From Myotis daubentonii (Eukaryota > Chordata > Mammalia > Chiroptera > Vespertilionidae): a DNA stretch of 64,000 nucleotides. The notes beneath the pieces were generated by a model. The model saw only the letters and a list, made by a program, of their open reading frames with translations. It was not told the origin of the DNA and did no database searches. The stretch lies in assembly GCF_963259705.1 (NCBI RefSeq), contig NC_081844.1:32367341-32431340 (forward strand), given 5' to 3'. Numbering within the stretch: the stretch's first letter is position 1; each line of letters begins with the position of its first letter. Both the position numbers and the translations under genes were made by a program. This document shows positions 31,033 through 42,205 of this stretch, one piece after another.

Positions 31033-31422
31033 GTTCTGATATTTGATGAACTGTGGCATCTCAGTTCAAAAATAGATCACTTTTTAAAATGTCAATTATG
31101 CCTATTATAATGTTACTTAAAGACATACAAACGTAAAACTGTATACCAGTAAGTGTCTTGTGTTTATAGCTTTTATACCATAAACTCAAAAACAAACTAG
31201 TAACTCAGTAAAGCACCAGCCACACAAACGCATATTTAGACGAACAACCTTGAGGTCAAGTAATAGGTGTTTTTTCAGTGTTCCAAGGCACAGTTTGCAG
31301 GTAGACCATCCATCCCTGAGTGAGGTTTGAAAACCGGCCGAAGGCTGTGATAGTGAAGACAAGCTTTTCCTTTGACCTGGAGCCCAGGAGCGTCTTGTTC
31401 AACACTTGCTGAGCTTTGAATT

Positions 31423-31425
<3 letters not shown>

Positions 31426-31461
<36 letters not shown>
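31426..31461. repeat. (TC)n microsatellite
   Basis: Pure TC repeat of about 36 bp. Confidence 0.95.
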
Positions 31462-31466
<5 letters not shown>

Positions 31467-31525
31467 GTCTCGGAAACCGATAGACAAAGGAGGGAGGGAA
31501 AGAGAGAGGAGCCAAACTATTTGTA

Positions 31526-31703
31526 AACAATAAAAAATGGTAGACAGAGAGAGATAGAAACATTGACATTAATCAGCTGCCTCTTGCACGTCCCCTACTG
31601 GGTATCGAGCCCGCAACCCAGGCATGTGCCCTGACGGGGAATTGAACCGGTGACCTCTTGGTGCAAGGGCTGATGCTCAACCACTGAGCCTCACTGGTCT
31701 GGC
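31526..31703 (-). mobile_element. VES-type SINE, partial
   Basis: Reverse copy with an intact tRNA-like head (GGTTCAATTCCC on the reverse) and a decayed left tail. Confidence 0.85.
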
Positions 31704-32339
31704 GAAACGCCTTTCTCTTTAGTGAGAACTCACAGCTCACTCCTGTGGACTGAGTTTTAAATATTTGCAGCAGGGCAAGAAATGGAAGATTTTTTTCCCC
31801 CGAATTGTTACTTAATGAAATGTAGAGTTGCTTTTGACTTGAACTTTGGATGGTCGATAGACAGCCGGAGGTGATGGGAGGAAATGGGGCTGGTTGGGGT
31901 TTGTGGATGGGCTGGGCATTTTTTTATTGTTTAAAAATAGTTTGGCTCCTCTCTTTCCCTTCCTCCTCTGTCAGTCTGTTCCTCTCTCCCCATCTCTCTT
32001 CATATCTATCTCCCTGCCTACCTCCCACCCTCTCTCTCTCTGTCACTGAAGGGTTCTAAGAGTCTCTCAGGGGTGTGTAAAGAAAACCAAAGTGTGTCCA
32101 TGGTGCCCACAGCTTCAGAGCTGTGCATGTGGTTGGGAGCGCAGAAGGACCAGGACCCAGGTTCTGGAACCTCACATTCCAGTCTTGGTTCTGCCTCTTG
32201 TTTCCACTGTGGGCAGTGTCCCCTCTTCCCTCTCCCCAGGAAAAGATTACATCTGTACCCATCACTCCGCTGTGTAATGCCGCACAGCACCCCACGTGAG
32301 CGTCCCCGAGAAAGGTAGTGGACTGAGTTCCCAGACCTG

Positions 32340-32830
32340 TCTTTTATTTTATTAATTAGCTTTTTACTTTGGGGCTAACTTGATCTGCACAGAGAAGTTG
32401 CAGAGGCAGCACAGAGTTCCCATATGCCCTCCCAGCTTCCCCCATGTTAGCATCTCAGTCCTTCCCGGAGCGCCTTTGCCACGCTAATATATTAACATGG
32501 CCCATTACTACCAACTACAGTCTGTGCTTTACTCAGATTTTACTAGTTTCCCCTACTGTCCCTTTGTTGGCCCAGGACTCCATCCAGGACCCCATGTGCC
32601 TTTAGTCATCGTGGCTCCTTAGTCCCTCTGGGCTGTGGCACTCTCCGACATTCCTCTCGTGCTGGACAATCATGAGGACAGGTCAGGAGTCTTGCAGAAT
32701 GTCCCTTGATCTGGGTTTATTTGGCCTTTTCTCATGATAAGACCCTAGTCATAGGTTTTGGGGAACACAGAGGTGAGGTGCTCTTCTCATCACAGCCTAT
32801 CAGGGGTCCTGATACCCAGATGACATCACC
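32340..32830 (-). mobile_element. Old L1M 3'-region relic
   Basis: GAGTTCCCATATGCCCTCCC, CATGTTAGCATCTCAGTCCT, CTTTACTCAGATTTTACTAG, AGAATGTCCCTTGATCTGGG and TTTTCTCATGATAAGACCCT. The same order recurs at 43870, 47570, 53735 and 60345. Confidence 0.7.
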
Positions 32831-32987
32831 CTCAGGATGGATGGCCTTCCCCTCCTGGCCCAGGCAGTGTTTGGGGAGTTGGAAACTCATCATTTTATAT
32901 ATGTGGCCACAGACACTGCAGGGTCGGGAGAAACAGCTCCATCTAATCTGAGGCACATGGGTCCTCCCTCTGCCACATCCACTGAAG

Positions 32988-33113
32988 TGTGTGTATGTGT
33001 GTGCGTGCGCGCATGTGTGTATGCGTGTGTGTGCATGTGTGTGTATGTGTGTGTGTGTGCGTGTGTGCGTGAGTGTGTGTGTATGTGTGTATGTGTGTAT
33101 GTGTGTGGCGGGG
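32988..33113. repeat. Compound (TG)n/(TGCG)n/(TATG)n repeat
   Basis: About 125 bp of alternating purine-pyrimidine sequence with TG, CG and TA steps, followed by a G-rich stretch. Confidence 0.95.
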
Positions 33114-33415
33114 GGCGGGGGAGCTTGGATGATCCCACCTCTGGTGATGGAAATAAACTGGACCTGAGTGTGTTAGCACAGCATTGCATAGGTACCATGT
33201 ATTAATACAGGAAGAGCTTCATATCCAGGTATACGGTTGTGACTCAGGTGGCCCAAGGCCTGGAAACCACGTGACAGCAGGGGTGCCCCGGCCCTCTCTC
33301 CTGGTCTGCCGCCTCCCTCAGTGACATCCTGGTTCTCTGGCAAGCAGAGAGGGTTGCTGGAAAGCAGGCTGTATTATGGGCAGGTATTTGGTGTGTCCTT
33401 TAAAAGTGAAACTGG

Positions 33416-33631
33416 CCCTGACTGGTTTGGCTCAGTGGATAAAGCGTCGGCCTGCGGACTGAAGGGTCCCAGGTTCGATTCCAGTTGAGTGCATGCACCT
33501 TGGTTGCAGGCACATCCCCAGGAGGGGGTGTGCAGGAGGCAGCTGATAGATGTTTCTCTCTCATCGATGTTTCTAACTCTCTGTCCCTCTCCCTTCCTCT
33601 CTGTAAAAAATCAATAAAATATATTTTAAAA
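33416..33631 (+). mobile_element. VES-type SINE, young-looking
   Basis: Complete copy with a perfect 14-bp duplication AAAAGTGAAACTGG at 33402-33415 and 33632-33645, and the tail TCAATAAAATATATTTTAAA. Confidence 0.95.
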
Positions 33632-33969
33632 AAAAGTGAAACTGGGCAGCCAGGGGTCATCTCCCTGGAGAGGGCCAGCAGTTCCCCTGAGCCGCGTTGG
33701 TACACTGAATGGGACCCTTTGTTGCATGAGGCTTGTTCCTCCATGGCCTCCTTTCACTCAGCAAACAATGAAAGGATGTTGCCAGATGCTGGGTGTATGG
33801 GACTGTCTCCTGCCATGTTGCCCACTTCCCAGGGCTGGGGTCTTGGTAGTCAGTGGATCACACTCCAGACATTGTCTCATTTACGTCTCCCCCCCCCCCC
33901 CCCACGCCAATCTCTATGCTCAGGGCAACGTGAACTCCCTACTCACCTCCTTGTGTCCACTTCTGCTCT

Positions 33970-34790
33970 CTCCACTTAGTTCTGTTTTGTGGTAAATTAC
34001 ACATAACATTAAAGTCTCCATTGTAGTCCTAGCTGGTTTGGATCAATGGATAGAGCGTCGGTCCTCGGACTGAAGGGTCCCAGGTCCGATTCTGGTCAAG
34101 GGCACAGGCCTGGGTTGTGGGCTTGACCCCCAATAGGAGGTGTGCAGGAGGCAGCCAGTCAATGATTCTCTCTCATCATTGATGTGTCTCCCTCTCCCTC
34201 CCCCTTTCTGAAATAAAAATATATATAAGGGAAAAGAAAGAGTAAAGCTCTCAAATAGAATCAACTAAAAAAACAAACCACCAAAAACAGTTTGATGGAA
34301 ATATCAGTCACATACCATATAGTTCACCCATTTAAAGTGAAGCATCCATAGGTTTCTGGTGTATTTACAGCTATGTGCAACCATTGCTACAATTTTTGGA
34401 TGTTTTCATCACCCTAAAAAGACACCCTGTTTCCATCAGCAGTCACTTCCCACTCCCCTCCTTACCTCCCAACAACCACAAACTCACCTCTCGTCCCTGT
34501 GGACTTGCCTGTGCTGGACATTTCACAAAAATGGAATCACACACTGTGTCCTTTGTGTCTGGCTTCTCTCACTGAGCATTGTGTTTTCCAGGTCCCTCCA
34601 CGGTCATGTTTTACAGCAGAATAATATTCCGTTGTATGAATGTATCACATTGTCTTTGTCCACTCACTGATGCACACTGGTTGTTGCCACCTTTTGGCTT
34701 TTGTGAGTCCTGCTGCCGTGGAAATGTGTGCACAGGTTTTTATGTGGATGTTTTCAGATTTGCATGGGGATCGTGGGCCCATCATCTATT
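33970..34790 (-). mobile_element. Old L1 fragment, split by a SINE
   Basis: TAAATTACACATAACATTAA at the left, then ATATAGTTCACCCATTTAAA, CTACAATTTTTGGATGTTTT, CTGGACATTTCACAAAAATG and TAATATTCCGTTGTATGAAT on the right of the SINE at 34027-34231. Minus-strand L1M 3' region. Confidence 0.75.
34027..34231 (+). mobile_element. VES-type SINE
   Basis: Complete + copy with a diverged head (TCCTAGCTGGTTTGGATCAA) and an AAATAAAAATATATATAA tail; inserted in an L1 relic. Confidence 0.9.
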
Positions 34791-36014
34791 TTTAAACCCA
34801 CAGACTGTGCTTCTGTGCCTGCTGGGATTTTTGTCCATTTGCTGCTTTCGCAGCTCAGCCCTGGGGGCTGTGGAAGGAATTGAGTTCCCCTGGCCGAGTC
34901 CATTCATCAGCTCCCCACATCCACCCTCATTGGTAACTCAGAGCCTCCGAGCAGCAGTGTCCCTGTGCAGCTGTGCGCCCGGCAGCTTTCTCTGGGCACA
35001 GTTGATTTTTCGCCCTCCTGCCCCGGGGTCTGTTTCTGTCCCCCTCACCTAGAATGCTCTCTGCTCTGACAATTCCACTTGCTTGCTCTCAGACTAGCCA
35101 TGTCTCCACCTTTCCCTACCCTCCACCTACTCTCATGAACACTGTTTTTCAATGACTGAAGCCTGAACCTGCTGCGCCCCCGCCACCGCTGCTCTGAGGT
35201 TTTGGTGGGTGGGTTTGTTTTTTCTGTAAAAGAGGCTCCTGGTCAAGGGCAGTGAGAAGACCACACAGAATGGGTCCATGTGCAGAAACATTGACGTTTT
35301 TATTCAGATAAAAGCATGGGTGAGTGAAAAGGCAGAAAGAAGCAAGCTGTGGTAGAGAGTGATGGCCCTAAAGATGTCCCCATCCTGTGGACATGTCACC
35401 TCACGTGGCAGGGGAACATGCACGGGGGATTAAGTCAAGGACCCTGAGATGGGGGTGATTGTGGATTACTCAGGGGGCCAGGGTCATCACAGGGTCCTTA
35501 TAGGAGGAGGCAGGAGGGTGAGAGTCAGAGACGGAAGAGGCTGAGCTGCTGGCTGTGAGGATGGAGGAGGGGCCCTGAGCCAGGGATGTGGCGCCTCCAG
35601 AAGCTGGGAAAGGCCAGAAACAGTTCTCCCCGGGGCCTTCGGAGGGACCAGCTCTGCCCACACCTGGGTTTAGTTGATTGAAGCCAGGTCAGACTCCTGA
35701 GCCCCAGAACTGTCAGAAATAAATGTGTGTCGTCGGAAGCAACTAAGTTTGTGTGACTTGTTACAGCAGCCGTAGGAAACTCATATGGTTAATTTAGGAA
35801 ACTGCGTTATAGGTGAAGTTCTGTGTCCCCTTAGCTTTTCATCTTGTCTCTTGTCAGTAACATGACATCACAGTGCCTCCCACTCATGGCTGCGCTAGAC
35901 ACACAGAGCAGACGGAGCTTCTCACCACGCACTGTCCACCACGACCCCAGCTGAGCCCGCGATGCAGGATTCTCACCTGCTGCTTCTCTCAGAGGACCTT
36001 CCATCATGGGCATT

Positions 36015-36235
36015 TAAAAAATATATATGTTTTTATTGATTTTAGAGAGAGAGGAAGGGAGAGGGAGAGAGAGATAGAAACATCAATGATAAGAGAGAAT
36101 CATTGATTGGCTGCCTCCTGCACACCCCACACTGGGAATCGAATCTACAGTCCCAGCATGTGTCCTGACTGGGAGTTGAACCGTGACCTCCTGATTCATA
36201 GGTCAACATTCAACCACTGAGCCACACTGGTCAGG
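36015..36235 (-). mobile_element. VES-type SINE
   Basis: Reverse copy, tail at 36015 (AAAAAATATATATG), head ending GAGCCACACTGGTCAGG. Confidence 0.9.
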
Positions 36236-36246
36236 CAGCAGACTAT

Positions 36247-36474
36247 TTTTTAAAAATATATTTTTATTGATTTCAGAGAGGAAGGGAGAGGAAGAGAGAA
36301 AAACATAACATCACTGATGAGAGAGAACCATTGATTGGCTGGCTCCTGCACGCCCCCAGCTGGGGATAGGGATTGAGCCTGTAACCTGAACATATGCCCT
36401 TGACGGGAATTGAACCTGGGACCCTTCAGTCTGCAGGTGGACGCTCTATCCACTAAGCCAAACCAGCTAGGGCT
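36247..36474 (-). mobile_element. VES-type SINE
   Basis: Second reverse copy right after the previous one. GCAGACTATTTTT on its left and GCAGGCTAATAATT on its right look like copies of one target. Confidence 0.9.
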
Positions 36475-36484
36475 GCAGGCTAAT

Positions 36485-36844
36485 AATTCTTTATTGTTGA
36501 AAGTATTACATATGGCCCCCATTGACCCAGCTCACTGCTGCCTCAGGCCTTCAGCACCCTACTGTCTGTGTCCATGGGTTATGCATATATGCATACAAGG
36601 CCTTTGGTTAATTATCTCCCACCCACCCACCCTTCCCCACTTACCTCTGAGATCCCGCTCTCTGTTCCATGCTTCCATGTCTCTGAATCCACTTTGTTCA
36701 TCAGTTTATTTTGTTACTTAGATTCCACGTATGAGTGAGATCATGTGATACTTGTCTTTCCCTGACTGACTTATTTCACTCAGCATGACACTCTCCAGGT
36801 CCCTCCATGCTGTTGAAAGGGTAAGAGAGTCTTCTTTTTTTACA
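36485..36844 (-). mobile_element. 5'-truncated L1 3' end
   Basis: TTTATTGTTGAAAGTATTAC, GTCTGTGTCCATGGGTTATG, CATTCCACGTATGAGTGAGA-type sequence and TTATTTCACTCAGCATGACA are reverse L1 3' words. The 10-bp duplication GCAGGCTAAT is at 36475-36484 and 36845-36854. Confidence 0.75.
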
Positions 36845-36940
36845 GCAGGCTAATTTTTAAGTTGATAATTTTGTATGGCCCTCGAATACTGTCATAAATA
36901 TCCACATGGCCCCTGGCAGAAAAAAGGTTCCCCACCCCTG
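36845..36940 (-). mobile_element. hAT transposon half, with terminal repeat
   Basis: On the reverse strand it starts CAGGGGTGGGGAACCTTTTT, a typical hAT end of this lineage, and passes ATATTTATGACAGTA and CCATACAAAATTATCAACTT. The other half is lost or displaced by the L1 and SINE insertions to its left. Confidence 0.65.
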
Positions 36941-37106
36941 CACTGTGTGCCGGATGCCACTGGCCACCACAGTTGTTGATCGAGCCCTTAAACCAGGTCT
37001 GTTCCACCAAAGAGTGTGATCCGGCCGCGAGTGTCCAGTGATGAGGGGAAGCTTCCCTGTCTTAAACATTTGAAGTGGGCATCACTGTCCCTTCTTTAAG
37101 CAGTCG

Positions 37107-37331
37107 AGCCGAGTTGGTTTGGCTCAGTGGATAGGGCGTCAGCCTGTGGACTGAAGGACCCTCCTTTCGACTCCCGTCAAGGGCACATGTCCGGGTTGTG
37201 AGCTCAATCCCCAGTAGGGGGCCTGCAGGAGGCAGCCAATCAATGATTCTCTCTCATCATTGATGTTTCTATCTCTCTCCCTCTCCCTTCCTCTCTGAAA
37301 TCAATAAAAATATATTTAATAATAATAATAA
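37107..37331 (+). mobile_element. VES-type SINE
   Basis: Complete copy; 11-bp duplication TTAAGCAGTCG at 37096-37106 and 37332-37342; the tail grew into (AAT)n. Confidence 0.93.
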
Positions 37332-37689
37332 TTAAGCAGTCGGAACGCTGAGCAGTTGTAAAACCTGCCCTGGGTCGTGCAGTGAATACATGGTGACTCC
37401 AGGTTTCTAATCAAAACCAAACCCACTCCAGTGCTCTTTTCAGCTTCCCCTGGGCCTCCCTCCATCTGTGCCCCCACCTGTGAAATGGGGAAATAATAAA
37501 ACTTCGCTCACAGTTATGGCAGTGACAGTATGAGGTAATTGCTTGTGCTGTATGTGCAATTATCTGCTCCACTGGTTGTCATCAGCATTGTTATTCCATG
37601 GTGTCGCCCCAGCACCCACATTTCTGACCTTCCACGCCATACTCTCTCCTGCAGACTCATTCCTATAGGACCGGGGTCTCTCCCTTGGC

Positions 37690-37870
37690 ATTGTGGACTC
37701 AGGCTGGGGCATTGGATGTGGTGCTGTCCTGGGCACTGTGGGGTGTTGAGCAGCATCCTTGGCCCCCACCCACTGCATGCTAGGAGTACCCACAGTTGTG
37801 AGAACCTCAGACATCACCCAGTATCCCCTGGAGGCAGAATCTACCCCCCTGTTGTGTGCAGGGGATCAAA
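37690..37870 (-). mobile_element. MER20-like hAT relic
   Basis: GTTGAGCAGCATCCTTGGCC, GCTAGGAGTACCCACAGTTG and CCAGTATCCCCTGGAGGCAG, reverse orientation. Confidence 0.65.
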
Positions 37871-38189
37871 GCCAAAAACAACAACAACAAACAAACCCCA
37901 AAACACCAAACCACTTAGAATTTTCAACTACTCAGTGACGTCCCGTTGACACATTGGAGTGGAACTCAAGCACCACACTGAGCTCAGACTGCTGGAACGT
38001 TTTGTCTCCAGATGATGTTCCCAAATCTTCTTCCCTAGAAAAATTCTCAGTAGCACATGTGGAAATGTAATTAGCGGCCTTTTTCCTCTGTGGTAATGAC
38101 ACAGATTTGGGTCTGTAATAAAGAGGAACGAGTCCCTTTAGACCTGAGTGCCAGACTGGGCAGGGTCCCCCCCAGGAGAACCACCTGCT

Positions 38190-38375
38190 GAGAATCAGGG
38201 CAGGCTGTTCTGCGTGGGGGGCTGTCCCCGGCACAGCTGAGTATCCAGCAGCATCCCTGGCCCCTACCCACTCAATATCAGGAGCACCTCCAGTCGCGGC
38301 CACCACACATGTCCCTAGACAGTGCCCAGTGTCTCCTGGGGGCAAAATTGACCCTCTTCCCCTCATTGAAAATCC
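38190..38375 (-). mobile_element. MER20-like hAT relic
   Basis: GTATCCAGCAGCATCCCTGG, AATATCAGGAGCACCTCCAG and CAGTGTCTCCTGGGGGCAAA, reverse orientation. Confidence 0.65.
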
Positions 38376-39344
38376 CCGTGCAAGGAACGTACGTTTTTCT
38401 AGTGTTTTTCTTCATGCCCTGTAGGACCCTGGGGAAATGTTTTCCCCGCAGTTCTTTGCATGTCTAGACCCACACATGTATCAGCTTAGGTCATGGCTGT
38501 CCTTCAGAGCCATCCTCAGAGAGGGCCTGTGCAGGCTGATAGTTCTGATCTCTAACCAGCTTGGTTTGGTAAATAATGTTCCCAGCTTCTTTACCTCTGA
38601 GTGACCTGGCTGGCATTTCCTGGTTTTTGTGAATAGCACTGAACATGGCCGTGGCACTCTCCCTTCCACATGGTCCCAAAGCCTCAATTCTCAGTTCTCT
38701 CTGGCAGAGAGCCCATTGTGGGCCTGTCTCCTAGAACGTGGTCTGTTTGGTTCATTTACAAACATGATCAACTGTTAAGGGGAGGGGGGGGTTGCTGTAG
38801 CTGATGGTATGTGTGAGGAATATAAAGCAGTTTGCAATCCCATAGCACTTTCCATGTGTTAAAATATTACCAGTCCCAAGTGCGTAAAATCTGGTTTGTG
38901 ATCTATTCTCATCTCAACCAAGGGAGAGGCGTTAGAACAGTCCTGATTTAAGGAGAGTAGTATGATATATACATATAACGTATAGCATTGTTTTCTGAAT
39001 CAGCTTTTCCTTTGGGGGATATACAACAGCACAGCTTTCAGACCCAGTAATGTAGAAAATATGCCTGGTAGTATATATGCCATTGAGTATGAAACTCCTG
39101 GGTTATGGATGTCCATGAAAAATAGCTCTATTGTCTTCACCACCCCCGATCTCACATTGAAGCCGGTGTTTTCTCCTTTTGCTGTCACCTTGGGAGGCCC
39201 TGCACTTCCAGTAGTGTTGCCATTGTGATGGCCTTCAAGCTGGGCTGCTCTGCTTTTGTATGTTTCAAATGTACACACTTGTATGTTTCTAATGTCTCTC
39301 AGATTTTTATCTTTTGAGGGTAGATTTGAATTTGCGAAATAGCC

Positions 39345-39831
39345 TACATTCGTCTGCTAATGCTGCATAACAAATCACTACAAACACAGTGGCTTGAAAC
39401 AACACAGTTTTCTGTCTCACACAGTATCCATGGGTCAGGAATCTGGCTCTTCCACTCAGGGTATCTTAGGCTGCAATCAGATTGTCGCCTAGGCTGCAGT
39501 CTTATCTCAGCTGGGGAAGGATCCACTTCCAAGCTTGCTCACATGGCTGTTGACATGGTTTAGTGTTTCATTGGCTATTGACTGGAGGCCACTCTCAGAT
39601 TTTTGGCTGTTGGCAGGTGGGCCTTCCCAGCATGGAAATTGGCTTCATCACAGGAGCAAAGGAGAGAGTCTTCTAGCAAGATGGGAATTACATTCTCGCA
39701 TTAAGATAATCATGGAACCCTGGCTGGGTGGCTCAGTTGGTTGGAGTGTTGCCCGTATACTGGGAGGTGGTGGGTCTGAATCCTGGTCAGGGCATTCGAA
39801 ACAACTGATCATTGTTTCCCTCTCACATTGA

Positions 39832-39875
<44 letters not shown>

Positions 39876-40110
39876 CCTTCGTCTCTTAAATCAATAAAAA
39901 CATATCCTTGGGTGACAATTAAAAAAATGTTAGCTATTTAAAAAAAAAGATGATCATGGAAGCGACATCCCATCACTTCAGCCATATTCTAGTAGTTAGA
40001 AGCAAGTTACAGGTACCCCCACATTCAGGAAAGTGATGACACATGCATGAGGACCAGGAGTCGGGGGTCATGGGGGGACCATCTTAGTGTGCCGACACCT
40101 AGCCAACCGT
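39345..40110 (+). mobile_element. MaLR/ERV-L-type LTR relic, split by a SINE
   Basis: TGCTGCATAACAAATCACTA, TGGCTTGAAACAACACAGTT, GGAAGGATCCACTTCCAAGC and TCACATGGCTGTTGACATGG precede the SINE at 39718-39946. ACATCCCATCACTTCAGCCA, TAGAAGCAAGTTACAGGTAC and CCATCTTAGTGTGCCGACAC follow it. Confidence 0.65.
39718..39946 (+). mobile_element. VES-related SINE, divergent subtype
   Basis: Head CCCTGGCTGGGTGGCTCAGT and a shorter middle lacking the TGTGCAGGAGGCAG block, a long (TC)n tract (39837-39872) and a CATATCCTTGGGTGACAATT tail. AAGATAATCATGGAA (39703-39717) and AAGATGATCATGGAA (39947-39961) flank it, 14 of 15 matching. Confidence 0.85.
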
Positions 40111-40272
40111 CGGTCACTCAGTGGTGAATAGGTGGATGGCTCAACGGGAACAGGGTCAGTTTTGGTTTAAAGGGAAATATTATTGCCAAGTCACAAGGCT
40201 GTATTTCCCAAGTGTAAGATTTCTGTTCTATCTGAAGGTGGTTTCTGAGGATGAATCCAAAAATGTCATGAG

Positions 40273-40509
40273 CCGAAACCGGTTTGGCTCAGTGGATAGA
40301 GCGTCGGCCTGCGGACTAAAGGGTCCCAGGTTCGATTCCGGTCGAGGGCATGTGCCTGGGTTGCGGGCATATCCCCAGTATGAGATGTGCAGGAGGCAGC
40401 TGATTGATGTTTCTCTCTCATCGATGTTTCTAGCTCTCTATCTCTCTCCCTTCCTCTCTGTAAAAAATCAATAAAATATATTTTAAAAAAAAAACCAAAA
40501 GAAAAAAAC
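40273..40509 (+). mobile_element. VES-type SINE, young-looking
   Basis: Complete copy, 14-bp perfect duplication AAAAATGTCATGAG at 40259-40272 and 40510-40523. Confidence 0.95.
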
Positions 40510-40724
40510 AAAAATGTCATGAGATGACATACTGTTTTGAAAGTTGAAAGTTGCTCAAGGTGGCTGTTTGAAGGGAAGGATGCCTGTTTAATTTTGTCAT
40601 AATAGTTAATCACACCAATTGGATTACCTTGCCTTGGATCACCCAGTGTGTCAGTGGAGAATTAGAGACCAGCCTTCATGTGTTAGGAGGGGGACTTGGA
40701 ATGGGATGAGAGGGCGGGAGGCAT

Positions 40725-41130
40725 GCGTGGAGTAGTCCTGGCTTTGGAGTCCCTAGGGCAGCGGTTCTCAACCTGTGGGTTGCGACCCCTTTGGCGGTCG
40801 AACGACCCTTTCACAGGGGTCACCTAAGACCATCCTGCATATCAGATATTTACATTACGATTCCTAACAGTAGCAACATTACAGTATGAAGTAGCAATGA
40901 AAATAATTTTATGGTTGGGTCACAACATGAGGAACTGTATTTAAAGGGCCAGAAGGTTGAGAACCACTGCCCTAGGGTGTGGATTGTGTCTGGGCTATGC
41001 CACTCAGCAGCTGTGTGACTTGGACAAGTCACTTAACCTCTCTGAACCTCCATCTTCTCATCAGCAAAATGATGTTAAACTTTAGCTTGCTAGATTGTTT
41101 TAAAGACTAGGCATAATTTATAGAAAGTAT
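40725..41130 (+). mobile_element. MIR SINE, split by SPIN
   Basis: AGTCCTGGCTTTGGAGTC lies left of the SPIN element. GCCACTCAGCAGCTGTGTGA, CTTGGACAAGTCACTTAACC and TCTCTGAACCTCCATCTTCT lie right of it. The two parts form one MIR. Confidence 0.75.
40759..40969 (+). mobile_element. SPIN non-autonomous hAT transposon, 211 bp
   Basis: Terminal repeats CAGCGGTTCTCAACCT and AGGTTGAGAACCACTG match at all but one position when one is reversed. The internal words TTGCGACCCCTTTGG, GGTCGAACGACCCTTTCACA, GTAGCAACATTACAG and AACATGAGGAACTGTATT are those I know from SPIN, a hAT family spread between tetrapods by horizontal transfer. Perfect 8-bp duplication CCCTAGGG at 40751-40758 and 40970-40977. Confidence 0.92.
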
Positions 41131-41618
41131 AATAAATGCAGTGTGGGATCCTGGAACAGAAGAGGGTCATTAGTGGAAAAACTGAGTGAACTGTGGAGTT
41201 TAGTTAATAGCAACATTGATGTTTTAATTGTGACAAATGTATCCTGGTTCTGTAAGTTGTTAACATTAGGGGAAGCTGGGTGAATGATATGCAGGAGATG
41301 TCTGTGCTATCTTTGCAACTCTTCTGTAAATCTTAAATTATTGCAAAGTAAAAAGTTTATTTTAAAAAAACCACAGGAAGACGTTATTTTTCACTTTAAA
41401 AATAAGTGATAAGTAATAAAAGTTATTAGCACTGTTGATGAGAGTGTGGACAGGATGGAATAAAATGAAGTAATCTTTCTCAACAATCGTTTATTAATGT
41501 ATTTTCAAGAACCTTAAAACTATTTGATGCTCTCTAATCCCATATAGTATCTCTAAAAATAAATACTTAGGGATACATTAGTAATTAGAGATGAACATAA
41601 AGATATTCTCAGCAGCAT

Positions 41619-41840
41619 TATTTTTTAATATGTTTTTTATTAATTTTTTAGAGAAAGAGGGAGGGAGAGGAATAGAGAGATAGAAACATCGATGCGAGAT
41701 AAACATCATCGATTGCCTGCCTCCTGCACACCCCCCACTGAGGATTGAACACACAAGCTGGGCATGTGCCCTGACAGAGGATAGAACCTGGACCTCTTGG
41801 TTCTAAGTCAGCATTCAATCATTGAGCCACATCAGTTGGG
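41619..41840 (-). mobile_element. VES-type SINE
   Basis: Reverse copy; 11-bp perfect duplication CTCAGCAGCAT at 41608-41618 and 41841-41851. Confidence 0.92.
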
Positions 41841-41850
41841 CTCAGCAGCA

Positions 41851-42205
41851 TCTATATATATAAAAGCCTAAGCAACTGCTTGACCATTCGACCATTCGAC
41901 CGGTAGCTATGATGTGCACTGACCACCAGGGGGCAGATGCTCAATGCACAGGCATGGAAACATGGAACAGACTGATGAATCTCAGAGGGAAGGGGGGGGG
42001 CAGGAAGAGATTAATCAAAGATCTTATATGCATACTAGAGGCCCAGTGCACAAATTTGTGCACTGGTGGGGTCCTCGGGGATCCACTGCGGGGATCAGGC
42101 TGAAACCAGCAGTCTGACATCCCCCAAGGGGTTCTGGATTGTGAGAGGGCTCAGGCTAGGCCGAGGGACCCCCACTGGTGCACAAATCTGTATACCAGGC
42201 CTTGG
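41851..42205 (+). mobile_element. Non-autonomous Helitron (HeliBat-like), 355 bp
   Basis: Begins TCTATATATATAAAAGCCTA after an A and ends with a hairpin (GGTGCACAAATCTGTATACC) and CAGGCCTTGG, a decayed form of the usual GGGCCTCTAG end, before a T. A CTCF-like CCACCAGGGGGCAG lies at 41923-41936. At 42033 an inverted copy of the end (CTAGAGGCCCAGTGCACAAA) makes the right 172 bp partly palindromic. Confidence 0.75.

Noticed and set aside
40121..40474. ORF containing FGSVDRASACGLKGPRFDSG, repeated in several places
   Set aside because: This is the translated VES SINE; the same peptide appears at many SINE copies.
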